Of a stretch of 64,000 bases of DNA, positions 16,401 to 26,200 are shown one piece after another (the stretch's first letter is position 1; every line of letters begins with the position of its first letter). The notes under the pieces are model-generated. The model searched no databases. It worked only from the letters and a program-made list of their open reading frames with translations, and was not told the origin of the DNA. The stretch is from an uncultured Arcanobacterium sp. (GTDB taxonomy: Bacteria; Actinomycetota; Actinomycetes; Actinomycetales; Actinomycetaceae), in NCBI GenBank assembly GCA_958428545.1, contig CAUAGM010000005.1, forward strand, positions 1 to 64,000, given 5' to 3'. Made by a program: the position numbers and the translations under genes.

Positions 16401-17648
16401 CTAAACCGTTGTGTTTGCGCGCAATGCTTCTTTGAAGCTTACTTGCTTGCCCATGCGCAGAATTGAATTTTCGTAGATTCTGCCAGATAAAGCTGCAAAC
16501 AACGGAATTGATGCGATCGCGATGATAAATGAGATGGCGAGTTCCCATGTAGAAGCGGCATTCAAACTCTGGCGCATAGGCATCATAAAGCTCGAAAAGC
16601 CCGGAATGAATGAAAGAATTTTTGTGAGCAGAGAATCCGGCTGAAATGGGATGAGATAAACGGCGAGGTAGAAAGGGATAATCATGCTAAACATAACCGG
16701 TGTTTGTACAGCAGCTAGGTCTTCTTGGCGTGAAACTCTTGATGCCATTCCGGCTATGAGCATAGCAAATACGAAGAATCCAACTACCATCCAGCTCACA
16801 GTGGCAAGTGCTGTATATCCCAGGCTGATATGTGTATCAATTCCGAGAATTTTTACTCCAATAATGCCGCATACAAGCCATATCCCAATCTGAATAAGGA
16901 TGAACGCTCCGATCCCGAGAAGTTTGCCGAGCAAGAGCTGGCGAGGTTTGACAGTACTCAAGAGAATTTCTACAACGCGTGAAGATTTTTCTTCTACGAT
17001 TCCTTGAGAAATAGTTGTGGAACCTGTTATGACTGCGGTAAATAGAATCATCAAAGAAAATAAACCAGTCATATATCCGATGGGGTTGGCGTCAAAACCA
17101 ATGCTCTTTTCGGTCGTGACGGGAATAATCGTAGGATTCATCGACGAGGCAATCTGAGTTTGCTGCTGTGCAGTGAGTGCAGTGCCTGTGATCTTTTCAA
17201 CCGTTGAAGTTACGAGTGCATTTTTAATAGCATTGCTCGCCCCCATACCACTGATGAGGTCAATTGTTCCTTGCGAAGTATAGATCAATGGCTGTTGTGC
17301 AGTGCCTCCCAAAGCCATATAAATAACATCAGCTGAATCATTGCTCTTTTCTTCGTCAGCATTTTTCTTCGCTTCGAGTGTGCGTTCTTTAATCCACTTT
17401 TCACTGCTTCCAGATGGAAGATTGCGCTCCACAGTTACGTTGGAAAAAGAAGAGGAAAAATCATCCATCTGTGTTTCAAGCCCGATATATAGGGTGGGAA
17501 GAGCTTCTGGTGTGCTCTCTTTATTCGCAAAATAGCGCCCAACCAGGCTCCCTGCAATAATAAGGAGCGCTATGAGAATAATCGAGATTCGGTGAGCTTT
17601 AGATGCAAAAAGCACCGAAAATTCACGTTTGGCGATGAGTTTAATCAT
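16401..17648 (-). CDS. ABC-2 type exporter permease (NatB-like)
   Basis: This 415-residue membrane subunit has one N-terminal membrane helix, a large extracytoplasmic domain (about residues 40-190), and then about five helices clustered after residue 200. This is the layout of NatB/YhaP-type permeases that export Na+, peptides or drugs with an ATPase partner. I use the ATG at 17648 because AGGAG lies 7-8 bases upstream; the frame is open 22 codons further into the ATPase gene. It starts 1 base after the stop of the ATPase gene, so the pair is co-translated. Substrate unknown. Confidence 0.85.
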   Translation of the reverse strand: MIKLIAKREFSVLFASKAHRISIILIALLIIAGSLVGRYFANKESTPEALPTLYIGLETQMDDFSSSFSNVTVERNLPSGSSEKWIKERTLEAKKNADEEKSNDSADVIYMALGGTAQQPLIYTSQGTIDLISGMGASNAIKNALVTSTVEKITGTALTAQQQTQIASSMNPTIIPVTTEKSIGFDANPIGYMTGLFSLMILFTAVITGSTTISQGIVEEKSSRVVEILLSTVKPRQLLLGKLLGIGAFILIQIGIWLVCGIIGVKILGIDTHISLGYTALATVSWMVVGFFVFAMLIAGMASRVSRQEDLAAVQTPVMFSMIIPFYLAVYLIPFQPDSLLTKILSFIPGFSSFMMPMRQSLNAASTWELAISFIIAIASIPLFAALSGRIYENSILRMGKQVSFKEALRANTTV

Positions 17649-17649
17649 T

Positions 17650-18681
17650 CTACTTCTCCTTATTTTTCTGAGAGTTGGCGGCGAAGAGGCGTTTTTTCTT
17701 AGGTTTTTCTTCATTTTCAGCCGGAGCTGCCGTGCTGCTCACAACACTCGAAAAAAGCTCAGTCAAGTGTGGGCGGTAGCGTTCAAATCCGTGCACGCTC
17801 CCTACTGCTAGCGCTGCTCGTAAAAGTTCTTGATCGCTGACGCTGGAGGGCAGTTCTACGCGAAGCCGATGAGGATCTAGAATACGTGCCGAAAGCTGGG
17901 GGAGCGGAGCTTTTCCGAGCTCCGCAAGTGCAGCATCGTCACCGCACAAAGCGTTACCACTTAAATATTGCGCTAAAAGGCGTGAATCTTCGCCAGTGGT
18001 GATATCAAAGAAAAGTTGTTGTGTGGTGCGCAGATCGTCAATAGTTCCTTTAGCAACGATTGCACCCTGCGAGCAGATGCCTACTTCGTCACATAATTTT
18101 TCAACGAGATCGAGCTGGTGGGAAGAGAAAAGAACTGTTGCCCCCTGAGTTGCTTTTTCTTTGAGTACGCTGCTCATCTCTTCTACAGCCACTGGGTCTA
18201 GCCCAGAAAAAGGTTCATCAAGCACGAGCATGCAGGGGTCGTGAATAAGAGCTACCGCGAGCTGTACACGCTGCTGATTGCCGAGGGAGAGAGCTTGTAC
18301 TGTATCTTTTCTGCGGGATGCAACGCCTAGGCGCTCAGTCCAATACTCCATTTTTTCGCGCGCATCTTTTGCGCTCAAACCGTGGAGTTTAGCAAAGTAT
18401 TCGAGCTGTTCACTCACGAGCATTTTCGGATAGAGCCCTCGTTCTTCAGGCATATATCCAAAGCGTTGGCGATCAGCGAAAGTGAGAGGCGCGTCATCGT
18501 GAAGTACCTCGCCGGAATCGGCTTCAAGTACGCCGAGCATAATGCGCATCGTTGTTGTCTTCCCAGCTCCATTGGATCCAACGAATCCGAAAAGTTTGCC
18601 GCTTGGAACTGTGAAATCCATTCCGTTAAGTGCTTGAGTTGCGCCGAAGCGCTTATATAGATTGCGAATTTGAAGAGTCAT
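17650..18681 (-). CDS. ABC exporter ATP-binding protein (NatA-like)
   Basis: This 343-residue ATPase partners the permease at 16401-17648. Walker A is GSNGAGKTTT, the signature region is ALSLGNQQRVQLA, Walker B is CMLVLDEPFSGLD and the switch histidine lies in LFSSHQLD. A DUF4162-type C-terminal domain follows, then a Lys-rich tail. AAGGA lies 7 bases before the ATG. Its promoter region carries a C9 tract between -35 and -10 (18713-18739), so transcription of the whole exporter may vary between cells. Confidence 0.92.
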   Translation of the reverse strand: MTLQIRNLYKRFGATQALNGMDFTVPSGKLFGFVGSNGAGKTTTMRIMLGVLEADSGEVLHDDAPLTFADRQRFGYMPEERGLYPKMLVSEQLEYFAKLHGLSAKDAREKMEYWTERLGVASRRKDTVQALSLGNQQRVQLAVALIHDPCMLVLDEPFSGLDPVAVEEMSSVLKEKATQGATVLFSSHQLDLVEKLCDEVGICSQGAIVAKGTIDDLRTTQQLFFDITTGEDSRLLAQYLSGNALCGDDAALAELGKAPLPQLSARILDPHRLRVELPSSVSDQELLRAALAVGSVHGFERYRPHLTELFSSVVSSTAAPAENEEKPKKKRLFAANSQKNKEK

Positions 18682-18712
18682 ACCAAATCCTTTGTGCGTT
18701 GTGAACGGCTTA

Positions 18713-18739
18713 ATTATATGAGGGGGGGGGTGACGGCAA
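18713..18739 (-). promoter_or_regulatory. ABC exporter promoter with a C9 tract as spacer
   Basis: On the minus strand TTGCCG (18739-18734) and a perfect TATAAT (18718-18713) are separated by TCA, nine C and TCA, a 15-base spacer. The tract (G 18722-18730 on the plus strand) fills the middle of the spacer, so slippage would change spacer length directly; eleven C would give the optimal 17. The hexamers are read from sequence; switching is inferred. Confidence 0.6.
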
Positions 18740-18760
18740 AATTATTTATTCTGCGCAAGT

Positions 18761-18964
18761 TTAGCGTTCGTTTGATTTTCGCGGGCGGCCAGGCTTGCGA
18801 ATTTCTCCGGTTGATTGTGGAAGGCGATTGTGCCGTTTCAGCTCTTCTCTCAAAAGTATCTCTATTTGAGCGTTCACAGAGCGCAGTTCATCTGAGGCCC
18901 AGCGGGAGAGAGCTTCATGCACCGCTGGGTCTAGCCTCAGAAGAATATTTTTACGGTCTGCCAT
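18761..18964 (-). CDS. Small ribbon-helix-helix (Arc/CopG-like) DNA-binding protein
   Basis: This 67-residue protein reads KNILLRLDPAVHEALSRWA at the N-terminus, the beta-strand and first helix of an RHH dimer, followed by the second helix SVNAQIEILLREELKRH and a basic GRPRK tail. Such proteins bind operators as dimers. It lies 46 bases downstream of the SPFH gene on the same strand and is probably co-transcribed with it. No toxin-like partner is next to it, so I do not call it an antitoxin. Confidence 0.8.
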   Translation of the reverse strand: MADRKNILLRLDPAVHEALSRWASDELRSVNAQIEILLREELKRHNRLPQSTGEIRKPGRPRKSNER

Positions 18965-19010
18965 TGTGGGAGTTAATTCCTAGTTGTGATACGTGCTGCG
19001 ACGTGCAGAT

Positions 19011-19970
19011 CTAGTTGTAGAGCGTACCGGCATTAACTACGGGTGTTGCGCGTGAATCGGAGCAGAGCACAACGAGCAAGTTGGAGACCATCGCGGCTTT
19101 GCGTTCATCGTCAAGCACCACGACTTCTTGCTGTTCGAGACGGTCGAGGGCATTTTCTACCATGCTGACGGCTCCTTCCACGATCATTTCACGGGCGGCG
19201 ATCACGGCAGATGCTTGCTGACGCTGGAGCATGGCTTGCGCAATTTCAGGGGCGTAGGCGAGTGTGGAAATGCGTGTTTCTACGACTTCCAGGCCTGCCA
19301 ATGCGATGCGTTCAGCTACTTCACTTGCCAGTTCGCGTGCTACTTGCTCGGTGGAGCCACGCAAGGTTGCTTCGCCGTCTGCGGCATTATCATAGGGGTA
19401 AGAAGAAGCAATATGGCGTAGTGCTGCTTCCGACTGTACTTGCACAAATTCTTGGTAATGCTCAACGGCGAAAGCTGCTTTTGCTGTGTCTGCTACCTGC
19501 CATACGATAATTGCGGCGATGTTGATAGGGTTGCCGTCGGCATCGTTTACTTTAAGATCGTTAGTCTCAAAATTATTGATGCGAACTGTCACTTTTTTGC
19601 GTGCGCTGAATGGGACTGTTGCGAAAAAGCCTGCTTTGCGAATAGTTCCAACGTATTTTCCGAAAAAGGTGACGACTCGCGTTTCGCCTGGCTGGTTGGT
19701 GGTGATCGTAGTTGCGAGAAGTACTCCTGCGAGTATAACGATTGTACCTGAGCAGATTCCTGCTGTTTCTATGGCTGTATTGAAGGTGAGAGAGGAGCTG
19801 AGGCTCTCGTCACTGGAAACAGCGGTGAAGATAATGAGAAGGGAGCCAATGATAAAGCAGATCATCGATCCGATGAGGGGTAAGAAGCCGTTGATGTGTG
19901 TGGCTTCTTTTTCACTGATATTTGTGTGGGCGCCTTCAAGTCCTATTGGTGTGGATGAGGTGACTGTCAT
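19011..19970 (-). CDS. SPFH/band 7 membrane protein
   Basis: This 319-residue protein has two N-terminal membrane helices (about residues 28-50 and 68-90), then the SPFH/PHB domain (ETRVVTFFGKYVGTIR to about 240) and a helical C-terminus with QAMLQRQQASAVIAAREMI. Family members form oligomeric membrane scaffolds of flotillin or stomatin type. The start has AAAGGA about 6 bases upstream. The RHH gene follows directly, a linkage also common in related actinobacteria. Specific role unknown. Confidence 0.88.
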   Translation of the reverse strand: MTVTSSTPIGLEGAHTNISEKEATHINGFLPLIGSMICFIIGSLLIIFTAVSSDESLSSSLTFNTAIETAGICSGTIVILAGVLLATTITTNQPGETRVVTFFGKYVGTIRKAGFFATVPFSARKKVTVRINNFETNDLKVNDADGNPINIAAIIVWQVADTAKAAFAVEHYQEFVQVQSEAALRHIASSYPYDNAADGEATLRGSTEQVARELASEVAERIALAGLEVVETRISTLAYAPEIAQAMLQRQQASAVIAAREMIVEGAVSMVENALDRLEQQEVVVLDDERKAAMVSNLLVVLCSDSRATPVVNAGTLYN

Positions 19971-20209
19971 AATAGTCCTTTCCTAAAAGTGATAGTAAAT
20001 TGATATCACTTTTTTATAGTGGGTGTCAATCGTTGTGTGAAGTTTTCATTCTTTGTTTGCATTGTTTTAGTGCAAGATCTGCACAAGATTTCAGGATAAA
20101 AATTTAGCGGATACACCAAGATGTGCTGCGCATATTTCAAACGTGAGAAAACTTTCGTCGTGCTGATTGGCATTGAAGGGGTTGTAGCTGGCACAATGGA
20201 ACACGGTGA

Positions 20210-20280
20210 TCCGCCGTGGTGTAATGGCAGCACAGAGGCCTTTGAAGCCTTTAGTCTAGGTTCGAGTCCTGGCGGCGGAA
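20210..20280 (+). tRNA. tRNA-Gln (anticodon TTG)
   Basis: Full cloverleaf: acceptor TCCGCCG/CGGCGGA, anticodon stem GAGGC/GCCTT with loop CTTTGAA (anticodon TTG, codon CAA), and T arm CTAGG-TTCGAGT-CCTGG. The CCA end is not encoded. It precedes prs, the normal actinobacterial neighbourhood. Confidence 0.95.
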
Positions 20281-20320
20281 CGGAATCCGATACACCACAC
20301 TATAGAGGAACGGGACGCAC

Positions 20321-21301
20321 ATGACCGGGATTCACACAAGCGGCGCAAAACATTTAGTTCTTGCTTCGGGGCGCGCACATCCAGACTTAGCTAAAGCGGT
20401 TGCTGCTGAGCTTAATACGGAATTACTCCCAGTGACGGCGTACGATTTTGCAAATACTGAAATCTATGTGCGTTTTGAGGAATCTTTGCGCGGTTCAGAT
20501 GTGTTTGTGATTCAATCAATCACGGAACCAGTAAACAAGTGGATTATGGAAGCTCTCATTATGGTAGATGCTGCAAAGCGTGCTTCTGCTAAGCGCATTA
20601 CGGCAGTTCTTCCTTCCTATCCATATGCTCGCCAAGATAAGAAGCACAAGGGGCGCGAGCCTATTTCCGCTAGGCTTATGGCGGATTTGTTTTATACAGC
20701 CGGTGCCGATCGCATTATGAGTGTAGATCTGCACGCATCGCAGACTCAAGGATTCTTTAACGGTCCTGTGGATCATCTGTGGGCAATGCCAACTCTTGTA
20801 GAGTATGTGCGCACGCGCATTGATGCACATAACGCTGTGCTCGTTTCGCCTGATGCTGGTCGTATCAAAGTGGCAGAGCAGTGGGCGCAGCGCTTGGGCG
20901 GTATTCCACTGGCTTTTGTGCATAAAACTCGTGATATCACGCGCCCGAATCAAGCAACAGCAAACCGTGTAGTTGGTGACGTTTCTGGTCGTACCGCCGT
21001 CATCGTCGATGATCTTATTGATACTGGCGGAACTATTGCTGGAGCAGTTCGTGTTGTGCTCGAAGCCGGTGCACAAGACGTCATTATTGCCGCAACACAC
21101 GGCGTCTTTACAGGGCCCGCTCCGAGATTGCTCGCAGAATCAGGTGTGCGCGAAGTTATCGTAACCGACACTCTCCCGATTACTGCCGATAAGCAATTCC
21201 CGCAGCTTACAATTCTTCCGATTGCTCCAGTATTGGCACACGCCATCGAAGAGGTGTTTAACGACGGTTCGGTGACTTCCCTCTTTGACGGCGCGTTCTA
21301 G
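20321..21301 (+). CDS. prs: Ribose-phosphate pyrophosphokinase (PRPP synthase)
   Basis: This 326-residue enzyme makes PRPP from ribose 5-phosphate and ATP for nucleotide, NAD, His and Trp synthesis. It shows the ATP-binding region around YARQDKKHKGREPISA, the metal and flexible loop SVDLHASQTQGFFNGPVDHL, and the PRPP motif VIVDDLIDTGGTIAGA. The ATG follows AGGAACG. In many actinobacteria glmU sits between tRNA-Gln and prs; here only 40 bases separate them. Confidence 0.97.
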   Translation: MTGIHTSGAKHLVLASGRAHPDLAKAVAAELNTELLPVTAYDFANTEIYVRFEESLRGSDVFVIQSITEPVNKWIMEALIMVDAAKRASAKRITAVLPSYPYARQDKKHKGREPISARLMADLFYTAGADRIMSVDLHASQTQGFFNGPVDHLWAMPTLVEYVRTRIDAHNAVLVSPDAGRIKVAEQWAQRLGGIPLAFVHKTRDITRPNQATANRVVGDVSGRTAVIVDDLIDTGGTIAGAVRVVLEAGAQDVIIAATHGVFTGPAPRLLAESGVREVIVTDTLPITADKQFPQLTILPIAPVLAHAIEEVFNDGSVTSLFDGAF

Positions 21302-21634
21302 AAAACTAGATATAACCTAGATATAACGTACAATACTTCACTTTTGTGCCTGCAGCTTTGTGTATGTGCCTTTTTCGGGTTAGAGTTATGCCGTTGCCTC
21401 GGCGAGGGAATGGCAGCGAGATAGTGATGAGCTAAGCGAGCTGCAAGCGAGGTGCAAAGCAGAGAATATCTGCAGAGCACACGTGTTCCGTTATCGACGC
21501 GGGCGGCAAGTGAATGAGCAGCTCTTTGAATATGTACATCTCGCAAAATTATTCGAGGCAGTATCTAAGTGCGCAGTCTCCTTCTCTCGCCTCCGCATGT
21601 GGGGCTAGAATTATAGAAATATAAGGAGATTATT
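21302..21634. other. Intergenic region between prs and rplY
   Basis: No gene seen. CTAGATATAAC occurs twice in tandem (21306-21316 and 21317-21327) just after the prs stop. Near the other end TAGAAT lies about 20 bases before the rplY Shine-Dalgarno and is a possible -10. A GC-richer purine-heavy stretch in the middle has no stem I can defend. Confidence 0.4.
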
Positions 21635-22234
21635 ATGGCAGATATTATCAACGCAGAAGATCGCGAAAGTTTCGGTAAAGGTGCAGCTCGTAAACTCCGC
21701 GCTGCAGGGCGTACCCCAGCAGTTATTTACGGTTTGGATAAAGCACCGCATCACGTGACGTTCGATGCACACCAGATCTACATGGAAGTTCGCTCTAATG
21801 CGAACGCCGTTTTTACTATTGCGGTAAATGGTAAAAAGCAGCTTGCGCTCGTGAAAGATATTCAGGTGAACCCACTTTCGCGCACGATTGAGCATATCGA
21901 TCTTCTCCGCGTCAAGGCAGATCAGAAAGTTGAAGTCGAGGTTCCGCTCGAGGTAAAGAATGAGCCAAAAGACGGCGCGATCGCAACGCTTGAAATCATG
22001 CACCTGCTCGTTGAGACTCCAGCAACAGATATTCCTGAAATGATCGAGATCGATGTAGATGGCTTGGAAGACGGCACCGTGCTTCGTGTGGCTGATCTCA
22101 AACTCCCTGAAGGCGTCACCACTGCTGTTGATCCAGAAGAAAACGTTGTGATCGTGGCTATTCCAAAGGCTGAGGAACTTCCAGAAGCTGAGGCTGGCGC
22201 TGATGGCGAAGCTCCTGCCGAAGCTGCTGAGTGA
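21635..22234 (+). CDS. rplY: 50S ribosomal protein L25, CTC (general stress) form
   Basis: This 199-residue protein has an N-terminal L25 domain that binds 5S rRNA (about residues 1-90) and a C-terminal TL5/CTC beta domain (about 95-180). An acidic Ala/Glu tail follows, typical of actinobacterial CTC proteins. AAGGAG lies 7 bases before the ATG. It sits between prs and pth as expected. A strong hairpin follows at 22257-22291. Confidence 0.95.
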   Translation: MADIINAEDRESFGKGAARKLRAAGRTPAVIYGLDKAPHHVTFDAHQIYMEVRSNANAVFTIAVNGKKQLALVKDIQVNPLSRTIEHIDLLRVKADQKVEVEVPLEVKNEPKDGAIATLEIMHLLVETPATDIPEMIEIDVDGLEDGTVLRVADLKLPEGVTTAVDPEENVVIVAIPKAEELPEAEAGADGEAPAEAAE

Positions 22235-22256
22235 TCTAACGCTTCATAAATATGCT

Positions 22257-22291
22257 GTGCGGGAGTGGGCTGCGAGTGCTCACTCCCGCAC
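22257..22291 (+). terminator. Terminator of rplY
   Basis: GTGCGGGAGTG (22257-22267) pairs perfectly with CACTCCCGCAC (22281-22291), followed by TGTTTATT. Confidence 0.8.
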
Positions 22292-22606
22292 TGTTTATTG
22301 AGCGATGAGATCGTTTTCGCAATGAGTATTAGTTTGTGAGTATATGCAGTGTGTCTGTGGGTGGCATAGGCGAGGGATGGCATAGGCGTGGTGCCGTGTA
22401 GCGATATTTAGTTCGGGTATCTATGGGCGTTTATTTATTTGCTCATCTTCACTTGAGCCTTTCAGTAGCAGCCGTGTGAGATGCATTGAGAAGGAAGCGG
22501 CAGCTACCCATTGGAAGATTTCCTTCCTTTATATGCTCATGTATATGCTCCTATGCATACAGTGATGTAAAGATACGGCAACTTAGATATACAGTAGATA
22601 ATACGT
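22292..22606. other. Intergenic region upstream of pth
   Basis: No gene seen. GGCATAGGCG occurs twice within 20 bases near 22366-22390. A GATAAT at 22597-22602 could be the -10 for pth. Nothing else recognised. Confidence 0.35.
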
Positions 22607-22633
22607 GTGGTGAGAGAAAAGAGTGGATCGGCA

Positions 22634-23236
22634 ATGTTTGTGGTTGTAGGGCTTGGCAATCCTGGAAATAAATATGCCCAGACGCGCCACAATATTGGGC
22701 ATATGGTGGTGGAGGAGCTTTCTGGAAGAATTGGCGCGAAACTCTCACTGCATAAGCAGTCGCAGATGATGGCAGCTTCTGCGCGCATTGGCGCAGCTCC
22801 GGGCATGAGCGGTGAGCAGGTCATTATGGGCGTATCTCAGTCATATATGAATACGAGCGGAGGCCCTGTAAGCTCCCTCCTCAAGTATTTTCACGCAGAC
22901 GCAGAACGTCTTATCGTGATTCACGATGATCTCGATCTTCCTTTCAGCTCTCTTCGGCTCAAGCGAGGCGGCGGTGAAGGCGGGCACAACGGTTTGAAAT
23001 CTATCTCAGCTTCGCTGGGGAATAAAAACTATATTCGTGTGCGCGTGGGAATCGGTCGCCCTCCGGGAAAGCAAGACCCGGCGGATTTCGTACTCAGCCA
23101 ATTTTCGGCATCAGAAAAGAAAGAGCTGCCGTTTGTGATTGCCGATGCTGCCGATGCGGTTGTTGCTATCCTTGAAAAAGGGCTTGAAGCCGCCACAATG
23201 GCTGTGCATACAGCACAAAAAGCTGCGGGAAAGTAG
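22634..23236 (+). CDS. pth: Peptidyl-tRNA hydrolase
   Basis: This enzyme releases tRNA from stalled peptidyl-tRNA in the cytosol. It shows VVGLGNPGNKYAQTRHNIG, with the catalytic His in RHNIG, YMNTSGGPV, and the GGGEGGHNGLKSI loop. I give the ATG that begins MFVVVGLGNPG because it matches the family N-terminus. In-frame GTGs at 22607 and 22610 lie 4 and 7 bases after GATAAT and could serve as a leaderless start, adding eight or nine residues. mfd follows after 13 bases in one operon. Confidence 0.93.
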   Translation: MFVVVGLGNPGNKYAQTRHNIGHMVVEELSGRIGAKLSLHKQSQMMAASARIGAAPGMSGEQVIMGVSQSYMNTSGGPVSSLLKYFHADAERLIVIHDDLDLPFSSLRLKRGGGEGGHNGLKSISASLGNKNYIRVRVGIGRPPGKQDPADFVLSQFSASEKKELPFVIADAADAVVAILEKGLEAATMAVHTAQKAAGK

Positions 23237-23249
23237 GAAGTGAGCTCAC

Positions 23250-26200
23250 GTGGATCTGCGATCTTTGATCCCTATTATCGAAACGTCACGTGATATTGAG
23301 GCGTTGAGTTCCTGCGCGCTGAAGAGTGACGTTGAGGTGACGATTCCCGCTCCTCTCGGCGCAGTGCCTGCTCTTTTGGCGGCAGTTGAAAGTAATTCCT
23401 CGATCAAAGCTGCGCTGACTGTGGTAGTTGTGCCCAGCGGGCGTGACGCAGACGATCTTGCTTCAAGCCTAGGCGCCTATTTACCTTCGAATGCAGTGGA
23501 AGTATTTCCTGCTTGGGAGACGCTTCCGCATGAACGCCTTTCTCCTCGCTCAGATACAGTGGCTCGCAGATTGTATGCTCTTCGCAGACTCGCGCACCCT
23601 GAAGAATTTTTTGATGAGCTTCGAGTGCTCATTGTGCCGGTGCGTGCCCTTCTGCAGCCTATCGTTGCAGGCTTGGGAGAGATGGAGCCAGTGCGTTTAC
23701 TAGTTGGAGATTTTGCTGATTTTGCTAAGGTTCAAGAAAAGCTTACTGCTTGTGCATATTCGCGAGTCGATATGGTGGAATCTCGCGGCCAGTTCGCTGT
23801 GCGCGGCGGAATTATCGACGTCTTTCCTCCCATTGAGCAGCATCCGTTGCGTATAGAGTTTTTTGGTGACGAAGTAGAGACGATTCGCACTTTTGCCGTG
23901 GCTGATCAACGCTCAATGGAGCCGCGAAACCAGGTGTATGCGCCGCCGTGCCGAGAAATTTTGCTGAATGATACTGTGCGTGCGCGTGCCGCTGCCGCGC
24001 TTACTCAATTCCCTGGAGCTGCCGATATGCTTGCGCGCCTAGCAGAGGGTATTGCCGTTGAAGGCATGGAATCGTTAGCTCCTGTGCTCGTCGAAAGTAT
24101 GCATTCGCTTGTGCAGGAATTTCCCGAAGACACTCGTATTGTGCTGGTGGAGCCAGAGCGTGTGGAGGCGCGCGCAGAATCCTTGCTGGCTACCTCAGAT
24201 GAATTTTTAGCTGCTGCATGGAGCGCGGCAGCGGCTGGAGGAAGCGTTCCGCTCAACGTGAACGATGCGTCATTTTCAACTGTTGAAAAGACGATGTGCG
24301 AGGCGGAAGATCGAGGGTTTTCTTGCTGGAGATTGGGAGGTTTTTCTGGAGCAGATCAGAGCACTGCCAATGATATTCACGAGCAGAAGAACTACGCTGG
24401 CAATGTTGATTTAGCATTTAGCGATATAGCTCAATATGCCGCCAAGCAGTGGCATATCGTGGTTGCAGCTGAGGGAGCAGGGCTTGCTCGCAGGTTTGCA
24501 GATCAACTCGGTGAAGCAGATATACCAGCGCGATATGAGGGAGATCTTGCGCATCCGCTGCCGCGCGGAATTGTGGTGGTGACGGCAGCTCCTGTGAATG
24601 CGGGATTTATCTGCGAATCTGCACAGCTCGCCGTTTTTACTGCTGAAGATATTGTTTCTCGCACGCGGCGTGGGAGCCGTGCTGGCATGAAGCAGGCAAT
24701 GCCGAAGCGGCGTAAAAAAGCTGTCGATCCGCTGCAGCTGAAGCCTGGAGATTTTGTTGTGCATGAACGTCACGGTGTAGGGCAGTTTGTGAAGCTGGCC
24801 AAGCGTGCGCTTGGCGGCTCTGGAGGTGCGCAGCGTGAATATATGGTGATCGATTACGCCAGCTCAAAGCGAGGGCAGCCGCGCGATCAATTATGGGTGC
24901 CCACAGACCAGCTCGATCAAGTGAGCAAATATGCGGGCGGAGATTCTCCGAGCCTCAATAAAATGGGCGGAGCCGATTGGGCGAAAACGAAAGCCAAAGC
25001 GCGAGCGGCAATTCGCCAGATCGCCAAAGAGCTTATTCGACTCTACGCCCAGCGCAGAGCGACGCGCGGTTTTGCGTTCTCGCCTGATACTCCCTGGCAG
25101 CGCGAGCTTGAAGACGCTTTTGAATATATCGAAACTCCCGATCAGCTCTCTACTATCGATGAGGTTAAGCGCGATATGGAATCGCCAGAGCCGATGGATC
25201 GCCTGATTAGCGGTGATGTGGGCTACGGTAAAACAGAGGTAGCTGTGCGTGCTGCATTTAAGGCTGTGCAAGACGCGAAGCAGGTTGCTGTGCTTGCGCC
25301 AACTACGCTACTCGTGCAGCAGCATGTAGAGACGTTTCGAGATCGCTATGCGGGCTTTCCTGTGCGTGTGGAGATGCTCTCGCGTTTTCAGACTCCGAAA
25401 GAAACTGCTCAAGTGATTGCAGGGCTGAAAGACGGCACGGTCGATGTGGTTATCGGTACTCATAAGCTGCTCACAGGAGACGTGCGTTTCAAAGATCTCG
25501 GCTTAGTCGTCATTGATGAAGAGCAGCGCTTCGGAGTTGAGCATAAAGAGACGTTGAAGCAGCTCTATCCTGCAGTTGATGTGCTGGCGATGAGCGCCAC
25601 TCCGATTCCCCGCACGCTTGAGATGGCGGTGACGGGGATACGCCAGATGAGCACATTGGCTACACCTCCAGAGGAGCGTCACCCTATTCTTACGTATGTG
25701 GGTGCTTCTGAAGAGAAACAGATCAGCGCTGCAATTAAGCGTGAGCTGCTGCGAGACGGGCAGGTATTTTTTGTACATAACCGTACTCAGAGCATCTATA
25801 AGCGTGCCGCCCAGATTGCTGAGCTAGTGCCCGAGGCGCGTATTGGCGTGGCGCACGGGCAAATGAGTGAGGTGCAGCTCGAAAATATTATTCATGATTT
25901 TTGGAATAAAGAGATCGACGTATTGGTGTGCACCACAATCGTTGAAACGGGTTTGGATATTGCGAATGCTAATACGCTGATTGTGGAGGACGCCCATAAA
26001 TTCGGGCTTTCCCAGCTGCATCAGCTACGTGGGCGAGTTGGGCGTGGGCGCGAGCGTGCATATGCCTATTTTCTCTATCCGCCAGGGCATTCCATGACGG
26101 AGACAGCGATTGCCCGCCTGCGCACAATCGCTTCGCATACAGAACTTGGCGCTGGTATTCAGGTCGCACTCAAAGATTTGGAAATTCGCGGCGCAGGGAA

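Noticed and set aside
18761..18964. Antitoxin of a toxin-antitoxin pair
   Set aside because: The RHH fold is right, but no toxin-like ORF is adjacent; the neighbour is an SPFH scaffold protein.
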